Source: Bifidobacterium sp. 7101
GTDB lineage: Bacteria; Actinomycetota; Actinomycetes; Actinomycetales; Bifidobacteriaceae
NCBI RefSeq assembly: GCF_000499285.1
Contig: NZ_AWUN01000001.1
Span: 434,001 to 498,000, forward strand
DNA length: 64,000 bases
Direction of reading: 5' to 3'
Shown: piece by piece, positions 1 to 10,234 of the stretch
How positions within the stretch are numbered: the stretch's first letter is position 1
Layout: every line of letters begins with the position of its first letter
Translations under genes and position numbers: made by a program
The notes under the pieces: generated by a model
The model's database searches: none
What the model was told of the DNA's origin: nothing
Seen by the model: the letters and a program-made list of their open reading frames with translations, nothing else

Positions 1-2641
1 CGTAGGCGTATCCGTCGCTGCCCACTGCCAGCGAATGATAGTATCCGCCGCTTACCTGTGTGGCTTGTAGTCCTTTGCTTGTGTCCCTAGGGCTGGCGGG
101 ATCGCGCACGCGCACAGGAGCAGACGAATTACTGCTGCTGTTGTTGCCGAGTTGGCCATAGTTGTTCCATCCCCAGGCGTAGGCGTATCCGTCGCTGCCT
201 ATTGCCAGCGAATGAAACTCTCCGGCGCTGACCTGTACGTAGGTGAAGTCAGCAGTCAAATCCGGATACGTCTTGCGGTCAGGTGTCTTCACCCTGACCG
301 GCGCATACCCAGTGGTGGTTGTCCCGTCGCCGAGTTGGCCTTGCGCGTTCGATCCCCAGGCATAGGCGTTGCCGTCGCTGCCCAGGGCCAGCGAATGCCG
401 GCCTCCGGCGCTGACCTGTACGTAGGTGAAGTCCGTAGGCAGGTCCGGATACGTCTTGCGATCAGGCTGCTTGACTATGACCGGTGTAGTCCTTTGAGTG
501 GTTGTCCCGTCGCCGAGCTGGCCAGCGCTGTTGTTTCCCCAGGCGTAGGCGTTCCCGTCGCTGCCCACGGCCAAGGAAAAACCATAGGAAATGCTACCGT
601 CGTTTTCTGATCCGCTGATCTGGCTGAATCTGATGCCCCGGCTGGCGTCTGGCGGGGTAATGGTGGTGGATTCCCTGCCCAGCTGGCTGCCCTTGTCGGG
701 GCTGATGCTCCACTTGTTGTTCTGACTTTCGGTCCACCTGGCGGTCAGGGTCAGGTTCTTGTCGACGGGCTTACTGAAATCATAGGCGATCTGCCCGATG
801 AACCATCCGTCGAACAGGTAGCCTTGGCGCGCCGGGTCTGGGGAGGGCCGCTTCACCCTGCCGTTCGGAGTGGAGAAACTCTGGTCTGCTGGTTCGGGGT
901 TCCCGCCTCTCGTGTCGAAGCGGACTGTGAGCGTGGATCGTGGTTCGACATCTCGTGTCAGCGGCTGGTCGACCGTGTAGGTGAGGTTTCTGGTGAAGGG
1001 CTGGCTGTCCTGTCTGCCGGCGATGAGGATGGCGGCTGGCCCGGGCTTGTGGGCGGGTATGTCCGCCTGCCATGAGTCATTGTTCTTGGTGAGTTTGAGT
1101 GGCTGGCTGTCCAGACTGGCTGTTTCCAGGCTGGGCACCTGGGTGGTATCCAGCCTGGCTGGCCTGCCGGGCTGACCCTGTTCATCCAGACTCCACCTGT
1201 ACATGTCGCCTTGCCTGCTGATGGCGGTGATCCTGCTGCCGATGCTGGCGACCTGCATGTACTGCTGGTTTCCATCGTCCGCGCGCGCGGGCTTGCTGCC
1301 AGGCTTCCAAGCTCAGACATGGCCATCCTTGCTGGTGATGATGGCCTGATCATCACTGCTGTTCATTCTGCCGATCTGCGCGCCGCCGGGCAGACTTACG
1401 GCTATAAGGCTGGTTGTGTTGTCGGCCAGGTGATGGGCCTGCCCGTCCGCATTCAGTAGGAGGAACCCCTGGTTGAGGACCTGGGCCTGGATGATGCGCA
1501 TTCCTTGGTCTTGTTTGATGCGTGCGGGCTTGATGTTGCCTATGCTGCTCGTATCCCAGGTCCAGGTCTGCCCGTCCGCGTCCACAATGAGGATGCGGCT
1601 GCCGGATGCGGCGGTGGTGACGGCCTTCGCCTGTCCGGGCAGGCTGAGCGTGGTCTGTTCGATAGGCTTCGGGTTCAGGTTCTGGCTGCCCGTCAGGGTG
1701 GTTTGGAAGGCGTGGACCTGTCCCTGCTGGTCTACTGCGAGCAACAGGTCATCGTTGATGCTAATGCTGGTGAACCCGGCGTTCCGGTCGGTGTCGACGA
1801 TGGTGGGTGTGGTTTGTTGGCTGTTCCAGGTGTAGATGTGCTGGTCGGATCCGAGCGCAGCAAGCTGTTCGGTGCTGGCTGTGGTCTGCAGGTAGTGGAA
1901 CCCGTCGGGAGCCTGGGCAGGGGAGGGAATCTGCTTGGGCGTGCTGTCTTGTGCCCAGGCGTAGAGGCGGCCGTCGCCGGTCAGACCGACAGTCTGCTCT
2001 CCCGCGGCTTGGACGTTGACAAATTGAGGGTCCTCGGTTTCGGGCGGGTTGATAGTCAGCTGGGCTCCGGTGGCGGGACCGTGGTCCGGGCTCAGCGTCC
2101 AGTCCGTGGTCTTCGACCATTGTGCTTTTAGTGCCGTGTCTCTAAGGATGGGGGTCTGGAAGTCGAAAGGCTGGCCGTCGAGTGTCCACCCCTCGAATCG
2201 GAAGCCCTCACGTTGTGGGTTCTGTTGCGGAGGGTATACAAGGGTGCCGCTTTTCACGGTTGCCTGGGTGGGTGTGCTGCCGTCGGCTGGGTCGAAGCGC
2301 ACTGTATGTGAAGCTTGATCTTCGGCATCGATTGGCTTGACCGGTGCGGTGTCTGGGCTTCGGGTGGTGTCCGTCGGCGTTGACGGGTTTGGGCTTGATG
2401 TCGTGGGGTTCAGGAGCGGGGTGGTCTCTATGGGTGATGGCGAAGGCAGTGGGATGCTGGTTGTGCTTCCGGGGGGAATGCCGGGGTTTTGCTCGGCTAC
2501 GTGAGGGGTCTGGTGATTCCCCTCCCTTTCGATAAATGCAGGGGCGTCCGCGTTGGCGGACACCGCTGCCAGGCCTGCCAGCAGGCCCAGCAGAAGGATC
2601 ACTGTCGCCGAGGCACGACGGATACGGGTACCCAGATGCAT
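1..2641 (-). pseudogene. RCC1-repeat cell-wall protein, gene A (partial, interrupted by an in-frame TGA)
   Basis: Secreted RCC1-propeller surface protein; the 3' end lies beyond the left edge. The chosen ATG at 2641 follows GCGAAAGG by about 10 nt, the same leader arrangement as in the paralogs; an ATG at 2665 is also in frame. A signal peptide (hydrophobic run ending near ANA) is followed by a Pro/Ser/Thr spacer and a Flg_new repeat with the words FEGW and LKAQW. Seven divergent RCC1-like blades follow, then a second Flg_new repeat near 760-840 (LFDGWF) and canonical blades with the word GSDGNAYAWG running to base 1. A TGA at 1313-1315 falls in blade 6, where paralogous blades have Tyr or Trp, and the same frame stays open to the window edge. 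This is either a nonsense mutation (TGG to TGA is one step) or a sequencing error. Function of the family is unknown; adhesion or binding is inferred. Confidence 0.8.
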
Positions 2642-2956
2642 AAGCCGAAAACCTTTCGCCAACATCGGACACAGCGACTTCGAACATCTCCAAAAACGTG
2701 CCGATGGCCTCTGTTTACAACGTCCTATCCGTCAGGAAGCCGTCCAACTCTACACTGCTCAAGCCATATCAAAACCCAGCCAACTCCCCAACATCACTGC
2801 ATTTATCATGCTACCCGAAAAAGGGAGCATAGGAAGCCATTTGTGATAATGGGTTCATATAGGTAAACCAGCTTCGGACTTTGTACCAGCTCACCATTTC
2901 TGGTGATTGCGTTACTGGTAAAAACAGCGCACAAGCATTGGTCTGCAACCGGTATT

Positions 2957-2966
2957 CCCCCCCCCC
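2957..2966. repeat. C10 homopolymer upstream of the LacI-family gene
   Basis: Ten consecutive C. If the regulator starts at GTG 3035 the run lies just upstream of a possible core promoter (-10-like TAGAAT at 2992-2997). If translation starts at 2903 the run is inside the coding frame. Either way, slippage could alter expression of the regulator; this is inference. Confidence 0.6.
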
Positions 2967-3034
2967 TGAAGCCATCTGTCTGTCCGGCGATAGAATGGGC
3001 TGACGAATCAGGCGCGAGGGAAGCGACGGCTTTA

Positions 3035-4063
3035 GTGACGACTTTGGACGATGTGGCCGGTGAGGCCGGGGTGTCGAGGATGACGGCATCCAATGCCCTA
3101 CGCGGCAAATCCTCGGTCAAACCCTCCACGGCACGTCGTGTGCTGGAAGCGGCGCAACGCCTGGGGTATCGGCCTAATCTGGCGGCCCGGCGGCTCAGCT
3201 CGGGCAGATCCGGGATCATCGGCTTCTCCACGGTGGAGCTGGACCGTTCGCCCTTCTCGGCGGCTCTGGCGGCGGCAGTATCGGATCAGGCTTTCAGCAT
3301 GGGGTACCAGACCCTGATTCAGCAGACCCGACAGATGGCCAGCTACGAGTCATCCATGGTGGCAGACATCGCCACCCAATTCTGTGAGGGGACCATCCTG
3401 TCCGCGCCGGTCCTGTCCGCGGACTCCATTACCGCCCTCAATCGATGCTATCCCTTGGTGGTTTTCGACGGCCCTCAACTGGACCGGTCCGTAGACACCG
3501 TGCGCAGTCCTAACCGCCAGGGTGCCCAGGCGGCAGTGGAGCATCTGATAGACCATGGTTGCCGGCGGATTCTGGTTCTTGGTGCTTCCTACAAAGCCTC
3601 AGACCAACTGGTTCAGTCCAGCCTAGGGCAAGACCAGAGGCTCTTGGGGGCCATGAAGGCAGCACAAGGCCATGGAATCCGCCTAGGGCCTGAAGATGTG
3701 GTCGACTGCGACTGGAATCAGGGCAGCGCCGACCAAGCAATTGCTGCACTGCTGACTCGCCACAGGGAATTTGACGGGGTCTTCGCCCTGACGGATGTGG
3801 TGGCCATCGGGGCCCTGCACGCGCTGGGGGAACATGGGGTGCGGGTGCCCGAACAGGTGGCCCTGGTCGGTTTCGACGGGCTGGAAGTGTCCCGCTTCCT
3901 CACGCCCGCCCTATCGACCATCCGCGTGGATACGAACCTGGTGGCGGCCGAGTGCCTGCGACTGCTCATGGCTCGGATGAAGGATCCGCCCGGCAGGCAT
4001 CAGCCCGAGCAGGTGGTCCTGCCCTTCACGCTGGTGGAGTCTGGCAGCACAGCCCGGTCCTGA
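3035..4063 (+). CDS. LacI-family transcriptional regulator
   Basis: Sugar-responsive DNA-binding repressor. The N-terminus is a LacI helix-turn-helix (TLDDVAGEAGVSRMTASNAL), followed by the hinge region (RRVLEAAQRLGYRPN) and a periplasmic-binding-protein-like sensor domain to the end (ALVGFDGLEVSRF). I chose the GTG at 3035 because the helix-turn-helix begins at once, as is usual for the family, and GAGGGAAG lies about 12 nt upstream. The open frame extends back to 2903, but that extension looks non-coding and contains the C10 run. The gene ends 5 bp from the convergent arabinofuranosidase gene, whose promoter holds a palindrome of LacI-operator type. Repression of that gene by an arabinose-related sugar is inferred. 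Confidence 0.9.
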   Translation: MTTLDDVAGEAGVSRMTASNALRGKSSVKPSTARRVLEAAQRLGYRPNLAARRLSSGRSGIIGFSTVELDRSPFSAALAAAVSDQAFSMGYQTLIQQTRQMASYESSMVADIATQFCEGTILSAPVLSADSITALNRCYPLVVFDGPQLDRSVDTVRSPNRQGAQAAVEHLIDHGCRRILVLGASYKASDQLVQSSLGQDQRLLGAMKAAQGHGIRLGPEDVVDCDWNQGSADQAIAALLTRHREFDGVFALTDVVAIGALHALGEHGVRVPEQVALVGFDGLEVSRFLTPALSTIRVDTNLVAAECLRLLMARMKDPPGRHQPEQVVLPFTLVESGSTARS

Positions 4064-4068
4064 GCCCC

Positions 4069-6492
4069 TCAACCGCGAATCAGCGCTAGAGCCAGCAAGT
4101 CAGGGGTGGGACCCTCGGCTCCGGCCTGGATCTGCACCCTGACGGCCCGGTCGGGCAGGGCGTCCAATCCACGACCTGTCAGGGGGTAGCGGTCCAGTAT
4201 TCTGCCGTTTTCGCGGCTTCTTACGGGCTGGCCCAATTCCAGGCCCTCCGCCTGCAGGGAGTAGGGCGCAGTGCTGCCCTGGTCCCGCATGGACACCTCC
4301 AGCATTTTCGCTCCGCCTGTGGCGTCCCGCAGCCGGTATGAGAAGCAGCCCCCAGCCAGGGCGTGACGGGTGTTGATTCCTTCAATCAGCTCCTGCCGGT
4401 CATTCCTGCCCTGATACTCGTGGTCGATTTCGGACTGCTGGGACCCGCAGTCCACACGGTCGCAGACCTGCATCTCGTGGGCCTGCTCCTGGGCATCGAT
4501 CTCTTCCAGGGCTCGGTGAACACGGTCCCTATCGCTATCCTGTGCCCAAGGCAGGTAGACCGAGTAGCGGGAGGCCTCGATGGATGTGAAAGGGACCAGC
4601 AGCAGGCGTGAATCGGTCCACCCTGGTTTTCCGTCCTTGGGTCTGGAGACGGCCACCTCTATGGCGCCGTCGTCCTGGGGGTGGGGCAGCAGGAAGTCCT
4701 GGGGTTCCCCTTGGAGCACGGGAAGGTCACCCAGCGGACGCAGGGGGCCGGAGGCGATGTGTCCGGCACGGGAGTCGTCGGCCTTCAGGCCTATCAGGTC
4801 GGCATCGTCGCTGCGGGCGGCCATGACCTTGACGCCGCGCAGCAAGCTGACCCAGTCCGAACCGTCCGGCAGGGGCTCGGCAGTCACCCGAACCTGGTGG
4901 CACAGCTCCAGGCTCACCCGGCCGGTCCAGGTCAGATGCAGGTGGTCGAAGCGTGGGCGACCATCCGAATCGGCCTTCGCTGGCTCGACGGTCATGTCCG
5001 CCTGGCCTTGTGCGATCCGGTACTCGGCACCCTCCAGCCACCAGGGATGGCGCAGGTAGAGGTCCAGGGTCTGCCGACTTTCGTCGTCGGCCTCCAGGTC
5101 CAGACGGCCCAGGTTGGTGGTCCCGGGGCCTGGAGTGTAGGTCAGGCTGACTCGCAGTCCGCGCTGGGTCCAATCCAGGCTGGCGGGGATGAAGAGGTTG
5201 ACCGCCAGGGACTCGGATTGCTGGCCGGAATCCTTCCCGGGTCGGCGCTCGAAGATCATGGCACCATAGCGGGCATGGTTTTCCAGTCCGGTGCCCACAC
5301 AGCACCAGAAGGAACGCTGTGCGCTGGAATAGACCCTGTAGTGCCGGGGTCGCATGGGGGTGAAGTAGACGAAGCCGTGCTCGTGGATGCCCACCGTGGA
5401 GACCAGATGGTTGACCAGGACCCGTTCATAGAAGTCCAGGTAGCGGGCCTGCCCGGTGCGGTCGTAGAGGCGCAGGGCCAGCTTGGCCATGTTGTAGCTG
5501 TTGCAGGTCTCCAGGCCCTCGCGGGAGGTGACCATGGCCGAGAAGTCGTCCGGCGGATTGAAATGTTCGGAGATGGAGTGGGCCCCGATAGAGACCGTTC
5601 GTTTGTCCACCACCCCATGCCAGAAGGTGTCCACGGCTGTGTGGAAGGCCTCGTCTCCGGTGATCTCGGCCAGACGCTCGTAGCCCAGGACCTTGGGTAT
5701 CTGGGTATTGGCGTGCAGGCCGGTCAGCTGGTCCTTGCCGGCGGCCAGCGGCTCGAAGAAGGGAAGGTCGGTCAGGCGACGGGCCTGGCGAAGATAGCGG
5801 TCCTTCCCGGTCAGCTGATAGAGGCGGGCGAAGGCCTCGTTCAGACCTCCGTACTCGCAGGTCAGCATGGTCTGAAAATCCTGTTCATCGATATTGTCTG
5901 CCAGGTCGCACCACCAGTCGGCCAGGCGCAGGACCATGACGCGGGCCATGTCGGAGGCGCTCTTGGTTTGGAAGGACTGCCAGCAGTCCAGCAGGCCGGC
6001 GAAGAGCTTGTGCAGGTTGTAGAGGGGCACCCAGGAGCCCAGCAGGTCGAAGGACTGTGCCTGCACATGACTCTGCCGCAGGTTTCGGAAAAGCTGGGCG
6101 CTGTGAGGCATGCCGCCCAGGAAGCCGTCGCCCGAGGCCTCCTGGCACTCGAGCAGGCCGGTCAGCATACGGGTGGCGCGCTCCAGGAAGGGCCAGGTTT
6201 GCAGACTCTGCCAGTAGGCCGCCAGTCCGGACAGGTAGTGGCCGCCGATGTGGCCGTCCAGGCCCATGGACTCCCAGTTGGGGTATGGATCCGCCTTGGC
6301 GGGCAGACCTGCCTCGCGCCGGTAGGGGGCCAGAAGACGATTGGGATCCAGGCTCAGCAGGTAGTCTGCGCCGGCCTGCTGCGCATCGGCGTAGATGCTG
6401 CCGGGGGTCAGACGGACCTGGGATGGGTTGAAGCGGACATCCAGCCCAGGATGGTCTTGCACGGACTGGGATTGATGGCGTGCGTCGGTCAT
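4069..6492 (-). CDS. GH127/GH146-type beta-L-arabinofuranosidase (DUF1680)
   Basis: Predicted cytoplasmic exo-enzyme that releases beta-L-arabinofuranose from plant arabinan or hydroxyproline-linked arabino-oligosaccharides. No signal peptide is visible. The 807 residues carry the zinc site known for these families: Glu328 and Cys330 in GLETCNSYNM, and Cys397-Cys398 in FWCCVGTGLENHARYG. The ETCNSYNM wording and the length resemble GH146 more than the shorter GH127 HypBA1 type, but I cannot settle the family without a search. The ATG at 6492 has a strong AAGGAGG 6 nt upstream. A perfect 12-bp palindrome lies 69 bp upstream of the start. The gene faces the LacI-family regulator, which is its likely controller. 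Confidence 0.9.
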   Translation of the reverse strand: MTDARHQSQSVQDHPGLDVRFNPSQVRLTPGSIYADAQQAGADYLLSLDPNRLLAPYRREAGLPAKADPYPNWESMGLDGHIGGHYLSGLAAYWQSLQTWPFLERATRMLTGLLECQEASGDGFLGGMPHSAQLFRNLRQSHVQAQSFDLLGSWVPLYNLHKLFAGLLDCWQSFQTKSASDMARVMVLRLADWWCDLADNIDEQDFQTMLTCEYGGLNEAFARLYQLTGKDRYLRQARRLTDLPFFEPLAAGKDQLTGLHANTQIPKVLGYERLAEITGDEAFHTAVDTFWHGVVDKRTVSIGAHSISEHFNPPDDFSAMVTSREGLETCNSYNMAKLALRLYDRTGQARYLDFYERVLVNHLVSTVGIHEHGFVYFTPMRPRHYRVYSSAQRSFWCCVGTGLENHARYGAMIFERRPGKDSGQQSESLAVNLFIPASLDWTQRGLRVSLTYTPGPGTTNLGRLDLEADDESRQTLDLYLRHPWWLEGAEYRIAQGQADMTVEPAKADSDGRPRFDHLHLTWTGRVSLELCHQVRVTAEPLPDGSDWVSLLRGVKVMAARSDDADLIGLKADDSRAGHIASGPLRPLGDLPVLQGEPQDFLLPHPQDDGAIEVAVSRPKDGKPGWTDSRLLLVPFTSIEASRYSVYLPWAQDSDRDRVHRALEEIDAQEQAHEMQVCDRVDCGSQQSEIDHEYQGRNDRQELIEGINTRHALAGGCFSYRLRDATGGAKMLEVSMRDQGSTAPYSLQAEGLELGQPVRSRENGRILDRYPLTGRGLDALPDRAVRVQIQAGAEGPTPDLLALALIRG

Positions 6493-6560
6493 GGCTCCTC
6501 CTTGCAGTGCCGTTTGGACTGGCCTGCGTTGGCTGAGTCGTTGGCAGTGCTGCTGATAAT

Positions 6561-6572
6561 TGTAGCGCTACA
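6561..6572. promoter_or_regulatory. LacI-type operator palindrome
   Basis: TGTAGCGCTACA is a perfect 12-bp palindrome with the central CG typical of LacI-family operators. It sits in the promoter region of the minus-strand arabinofuranosidase gene. The probable binder is the regulator encoded at 3035-4063. Confidence 0.75.
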
Positions 6573-6632
6573 TATATTGTCCATTCCGGCAAAGCTGCCA
6601 TGCGATGCCAAAGTCGTTTGGCGGAAGAATAT

Positions 6633-6669
6633 GGGTGGCCCCATTGCGTTGGGGGAGTTAGGGCCACCC
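6633..6669 (-). terminator. Hairpin terminator after RCC1 gene B
   Basis: Arms GGGTGGCCC (6633-6641) and GGGCCACCC (6661-6669) are exact inverted repeats just downstream of the gene B stop. Similar GGGTGGC-type hairpins follow genes C, D and E. Confidence 0.7.
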
Positions 6670-6730
6670 GTGCGGTCCGGGGGTGTTTGGGGATAGTGAT
6701 AACCCGGACCTACTTACACGAGGGAAGTCT

Positions 6731-9700
6731 TTATTGTTGTCGGCTGAGGGTTTCCAGCCGGTGGCGTCTGGCTGCTGCGGCGCATGCGAAGGCGAGCAGC
6801 CCGGCTATCAGCAGGGGGACCAGGCCGCCTCCACCGGCCCTAGGCAGCAGGCTGATGGAGTTGTACCGATACGTGTTGCTGGTGTCGGGGGTTTGGTCTG
6901 CTCCGTTCAGCCTCCAGTCGATGGTGACGGTTGACGTGCCGGGCATGTGCGCCGGGGTGGTCGCCGTCCAGGTGCCGTCGGAATTCCGGGTCAGGTTGGA
7001 GGCTTCCGCATTGTCGAACAGGACATGCGTGGGTATGCCTAGCTCAGGGAAGTCGTCCTTGGCTGGGCTGGAGGTCTGAGCGCTGCCGGTGTCGCGGCCC
7101 AGCTGGCCGTTGGCGTTGTCTCCCCAGCTGTAGAGGTTGCCGTCCGACCCCAGAGCCAGGCAGTACGATTCTCCTGCGCTGGCCTGGGTGAAGGTGATTC
7201 CTGCTGGGGTATCCACCTTGTTGGGCCTGTCTGACGAGATTTTGCCGCTGTCTCCCCAGGTGTAGAGGTTGCCATCGGAACCCAAGGTAATGGAATGCTT
7301 GTCTCCTGCGCTGGCCTGGGTGAAGGTGAGACCAGCCGGGGTGTCGACCTTGCCGGGCTTGTCAGCGGAGGTGCTGTTGGTGTCGCGGCCTAGGCGTCCC
7401 TTGGCGGCATTGCCCCAGGTGTAGAGGTTGCCGTCGTCGCTTACGGCCATGGAGTGGCTTCCGCCGGCGCTGGCCTGGGTGAAGGTGACGCCTACTGGGG
7501 TGTCGGCTTTGCCGGGCTCGTCTGCAGGAGTGCCGGTGGTGCTGCGTCCGAGCTGGCCGTGGGTGTTGTCTCCCCAGGTGTATATCTGGCCTTGCGTGTC
7601 TACGGCCAGTGTGTGGCCCTGGCCTGCGCTGACACTGGTGAAAGTAAGGTCTGCCGGGGTGTCGGCTTTGCCGGGCTTGTCAGCGGGAGTGCTGCTGGTG
7701 ACGGTACGGCCCAGACGACCGGCGCTGTTGTCGCCCCAGGTGTAGATGTTGCCGTCCGAGCCCAAGGCCACGGCATGCGATCCGCCTGCGCTCGCCTGGA
7801 CGAAGGTGATGCCTGCCGGGGTCTCAACCTTGTTGGGCCTGTTGGCTGGAGTGCTGCTGGTGACAGTGCGTCCCAGCTGGCCTAGACTGTTGTCTCCCCA
7901 GCTGTAAAGGCTGCCATTCGAGGCCAGGGCCACGGAAAATCCATAGCCTGCGCTGATATGGACGAAGTTGACGCCTGCAGGAGCCTCCGCCTTGCCTGGA
8001 TGGCTGTCCTGCTTATCGGTGGTGTCGCGGCCCAGCTGCCCATGGCTGTCGTTGTCCCCCCAGGTGTAGAGGCTGCCGTCGGAGCCCACAGCCCCGGAAT
8101 GAATGTCTCCTGCATCGATCTGGCTGATGCGGATGCCGCGTGCCGGCGGTGGGGTCAGGGTAACGGTCTGGCCGCCGCTCTCAGGCCCGTTGTCCTTGTC
8201 GAGCTTCCATTTGGTGTCAGCATTGCTCCAGTGGGCGGTCAGGGTCACCTTGCCGGTGACCGGCCTGCTGAAGTCATAGGCTGTGTCGCCGATGAACCAG
8301 CCATCGAATAAATAGCCCCTCCTGATCGGATCCCTATCGGGGCGTTTCATTGGGTTGCCCTCAGTCACGGACTGCCAGTAGAACCCAATGCCGTGGGCGG
8401 TGTCGAAGGTGGGATGATAGGTTTCCAGGTACCTGTAGGGCAGGTGTGCGTCCGGACGTTCGCCGTTCCTCTTCCAGGTGATGACTGCATCCACCTTGCC
8501 GCGATCATGTTTGGGTGTGATGACGCTCCAGGTGCCGTCCGAGTTGGCGTCGAGGTTGGTGCCGGGCGTCCCGCCGAAACTCACGTTATCGGGCTTGGGA
8601 TCCTCGGGGAATACGACCATGCCGGGGCGGCTGTCGTACTTGCCGCTGGTGGGTCGTCCCAATTCGCCGTACTGGTTGTATCCCCAGCTGTAGAGGTTGC
8701 CGTCGGAGCCAAGGGCCAGGGAGTGGGAATAGCCGGCGCTGATCTGGGTGAATTGTGCGATGCCCGTCGGCATGGTCACCTTACCGGGTTTGGTGTCATA
8801 TTTGGCTGATCCGGTGTCGCGACCCAGCTGGCCCCAATCGTTGTTTCCCCAGCTGTAGAGGTTGCCATCCGAGCCCAAGGCCAGGGTATGCCTGCGTTCT
8901 GTACTGATCTGGGTGAATTTCTTGACGCCTGCCGGCATGGTCACCTTGCGTGGTCTGCGGTCTTGTACTGCTGATCCGGTGTTGCGTCCCAGCTGACCGT
9001 ATTCGTTGTATCCCCAGCTATAGAGGTTGCCGTCGGCGCCGATGGCCAGGGACGTCCAATCTCCAGTCATGATCCACGTGTATTTCTTGACGCCTATCGG
9101 TGTGGAGACCTTGCGCGGTGATTGGTCTTGTCCTGCCAAAGCGGTGTCGCGTCCAAGTTCGTAGTAAGCATTGTTTCCCCAGCTGTAGAGGTCACCGTCC
9201 GAGTCCAGGGCCATGGAGTAGAAAGTCCCTGCGCTGATCTGGGTGATTTTCGCGACACCTGCCGGCAGGTCCACTCTGCCTGGCTTGGCGTCGTGTGTGG
9301 CTGAACCCGTGTCGCGTCCCAGCTCGCCGTAGCTGTTTGAGCCCCAGCTGTAGAGGTTTCCGTCGGATCCTAATGCCAGGGAATGCCAGGCTCCCACGCA
9401 AGCCTGGGTGAAGCGGACACCGGCCGGAGGAGTGACCAGCGCCGGCTGGTTGTCTAACAGGGGATTGCCGTTAGAGTCACGTCCCAGCTGGCCATGTTGG
9501 TTGTCTCCCCAGCTGTAGAGGTTGCCGTCCGATCCCAGAGCCAAGGAATGAGAGAGTCCTCCGCTGACCTGGGTGAAGCGGACGCCGGCCGGTGGGTTGA
9601 CCAGGCTCGGTGTGCGTTTTTCTTCTTCAGGGGTTCCCGCTTTGTAGTTGTTGTTCCCCCATCGGTAGAGGTTGCCGTCTGAGGCTATGGCCTGGGACCC

Positions 9701-10234
9701 ATCTTCCTCTGCCGGGATGATGTGGCTGAAGCGTATGTCTGGTGTGGTGGGCTGGGTCAGCGTGATCTTGTCTCCTCCGGTGGCTTTCCCTGAGGTGGGG
9801 GAGAGGCTCCAGGCGCTGGTTCCCTTGGTCCAGTGGGCGGTCAAGGTGAGGTCTGTGGTGACGGGCTGGGTGAAGTCGTAGGCCACCTTGGAGTCGCCCT
9901 TGGCGTCTTTGGTGAACCAGCCGTCGAAGAGGTAGCCGTCCTTGGTCGGGTCTTGTGCGGGTCGACTGGCCGGGGTGCCTTCGGCAATGGTCTGTTGGTC
10001 GATGCTGCTGCCGTTGTCGCTGTCGAAGACGACCTGGTACGAGGTTGAACCTGTCTGAGCACGACCGGCTGCTGTGCTGACGGATGCGTCTGTTTGCCGG
10101 GGCGGGCTGATAGGTTTGGCGATGGCGTCGGCCGCAGTGAGGCCGCCGATGATCATACTGGCTGGAAGAATAACGATGACCTTCAAAAGGTCTACAACAA
10201 TGGCTGACCGGGAAGACACGTCCGGATGGCACAT
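6731..10234 (-). CDS. RCC1-repeat cell-wall protein, gene B
   Basis: Secreted, probably sortase-anchored protein of 1167 residues. The ATG at 10234 lies 12 nt after GGGAAAGGGG, matching the paralogs; the frame also runs back to 10288. After the signal peptide come a Flg_new repeat (VVFDSDNG to TLTAHW), a TIG-like segment (WSLSPTSGKATGG) and seven RCC1 blades with the word GSDGNLYSWG. A second Flg_new repeat (LFDGWFIGDTAYDF) and seven more blades follow, then an Ig-like segment. The C-terminus reads LPRAG, a hydrophobic stretch and a basic tail. Each set of seven blades should close one beta-propeller. The blades are more alike here than in genes A and E, suggesting recent internal duplication. 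The ligand is unknown; host or polysaccharide binding is inferred. Confidence 0.9.
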   Translation of the reverse strand: MCHPDVSSRSAIVVDLLKVIVILPASMIIGGLTAADAIAKPISPPRQTDASVSTAAGRAQTGSTSYQVVFDSDNGSSIDQQTIAEGTPASRPAQDPTKDGYLFDGWFTKDAKGDSKVAYDFTQPVTTDLTLTAHWTKGTSAWSLSPTSGKATGGDKITLTQPTTPDIRFSHIIPAEEDGSQAIASDGNLYRWGNNNYKAGTPEEEKRTPSLVNPPAGVRFTQVSGGLSHSLALGSDGNLYSWGDNQHGQLGRDSNGNPLLDNQPALVTPPAGVRFTQACVGAWHSLALGSDGNLYSWGSNSYGELGRDTGSATHDAKPGRVDLPAGVAKITQISAGTFYSMALDSDGDLYSWGNNAYYELGRDTALAGQDQSPRKVSTPIGVKKYTWIMTGDWTSLAIGADGNLYSWGYNEYGQLGRNTGSAVQDRRPRKVTMPAGVKKFTQISTERRHTLALGSDGNLYSWGNNDWGQLGRDTGSAKYDTKPGKVTMPTGIAQFTQISAGYSHSLALGSDGNLYSWGYNQYGELGRPTSGKYDSRPGMVVFPEDPKPDNVSFGGTPGTNLDANSDGTWSVITPKHDRGKVDAVITWKRNGERPDAHLPYRYLETYHPTFDTAHGIGFYWQSVTEGNPMKRPDRDPIRRGYLFDGWFIGDTAYDFSRPVTGKVTLTAHWSNADTKWKLDKDNGPESGGQTVTLTPPPARGIRISQIDAGDIHSGAVGSDGSLYTWGDNDSHGQLGRDTTDKQDSHPGKAEAPAGVNFVHISAGYGFSVALASNGSLYSWGDNSLGQLGRTVTSSTPANRPNKVETPAGITFVQASAGGSHAVALGSDGNIYTWGDNSAGRLGRTVTSSTPADKPGKADTPADLTFTSVSAGQGHTLAVDTQGQIYTWGDNTHGQLGRSTTGTPADEPGKADTPVGVTFTQASAGGSHSMAVSDDGNLYTWGNAAKGRLGRDTNSTSADKPGKVDTPAGLTFTQASAGDKHSITLGSDGNLYTWGDSGKISSDRPNKVDTPAGITFTQASAGESYCLALGSDGNLYSWGDNANGQLGRDTGSAQTSSPAKDDFPELGIPTHVLFDNAEASNLTRNSDGTWTATTPAHMPGTSTVTIDWRLNGADQTPDTSNTYRYNSISLLPRAGGGGLVPLLIAGLLAFACAAAARRHRLETLSRQQ

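Noticed and set aside
4681-6696. 671-codon open frame on the plus strand
   Set aside because: It is entirely antisense to the arabinofuranosidase gene, which has zinc-site motifs and a good ribosome-binding site; the frame is open only because of high G+C.
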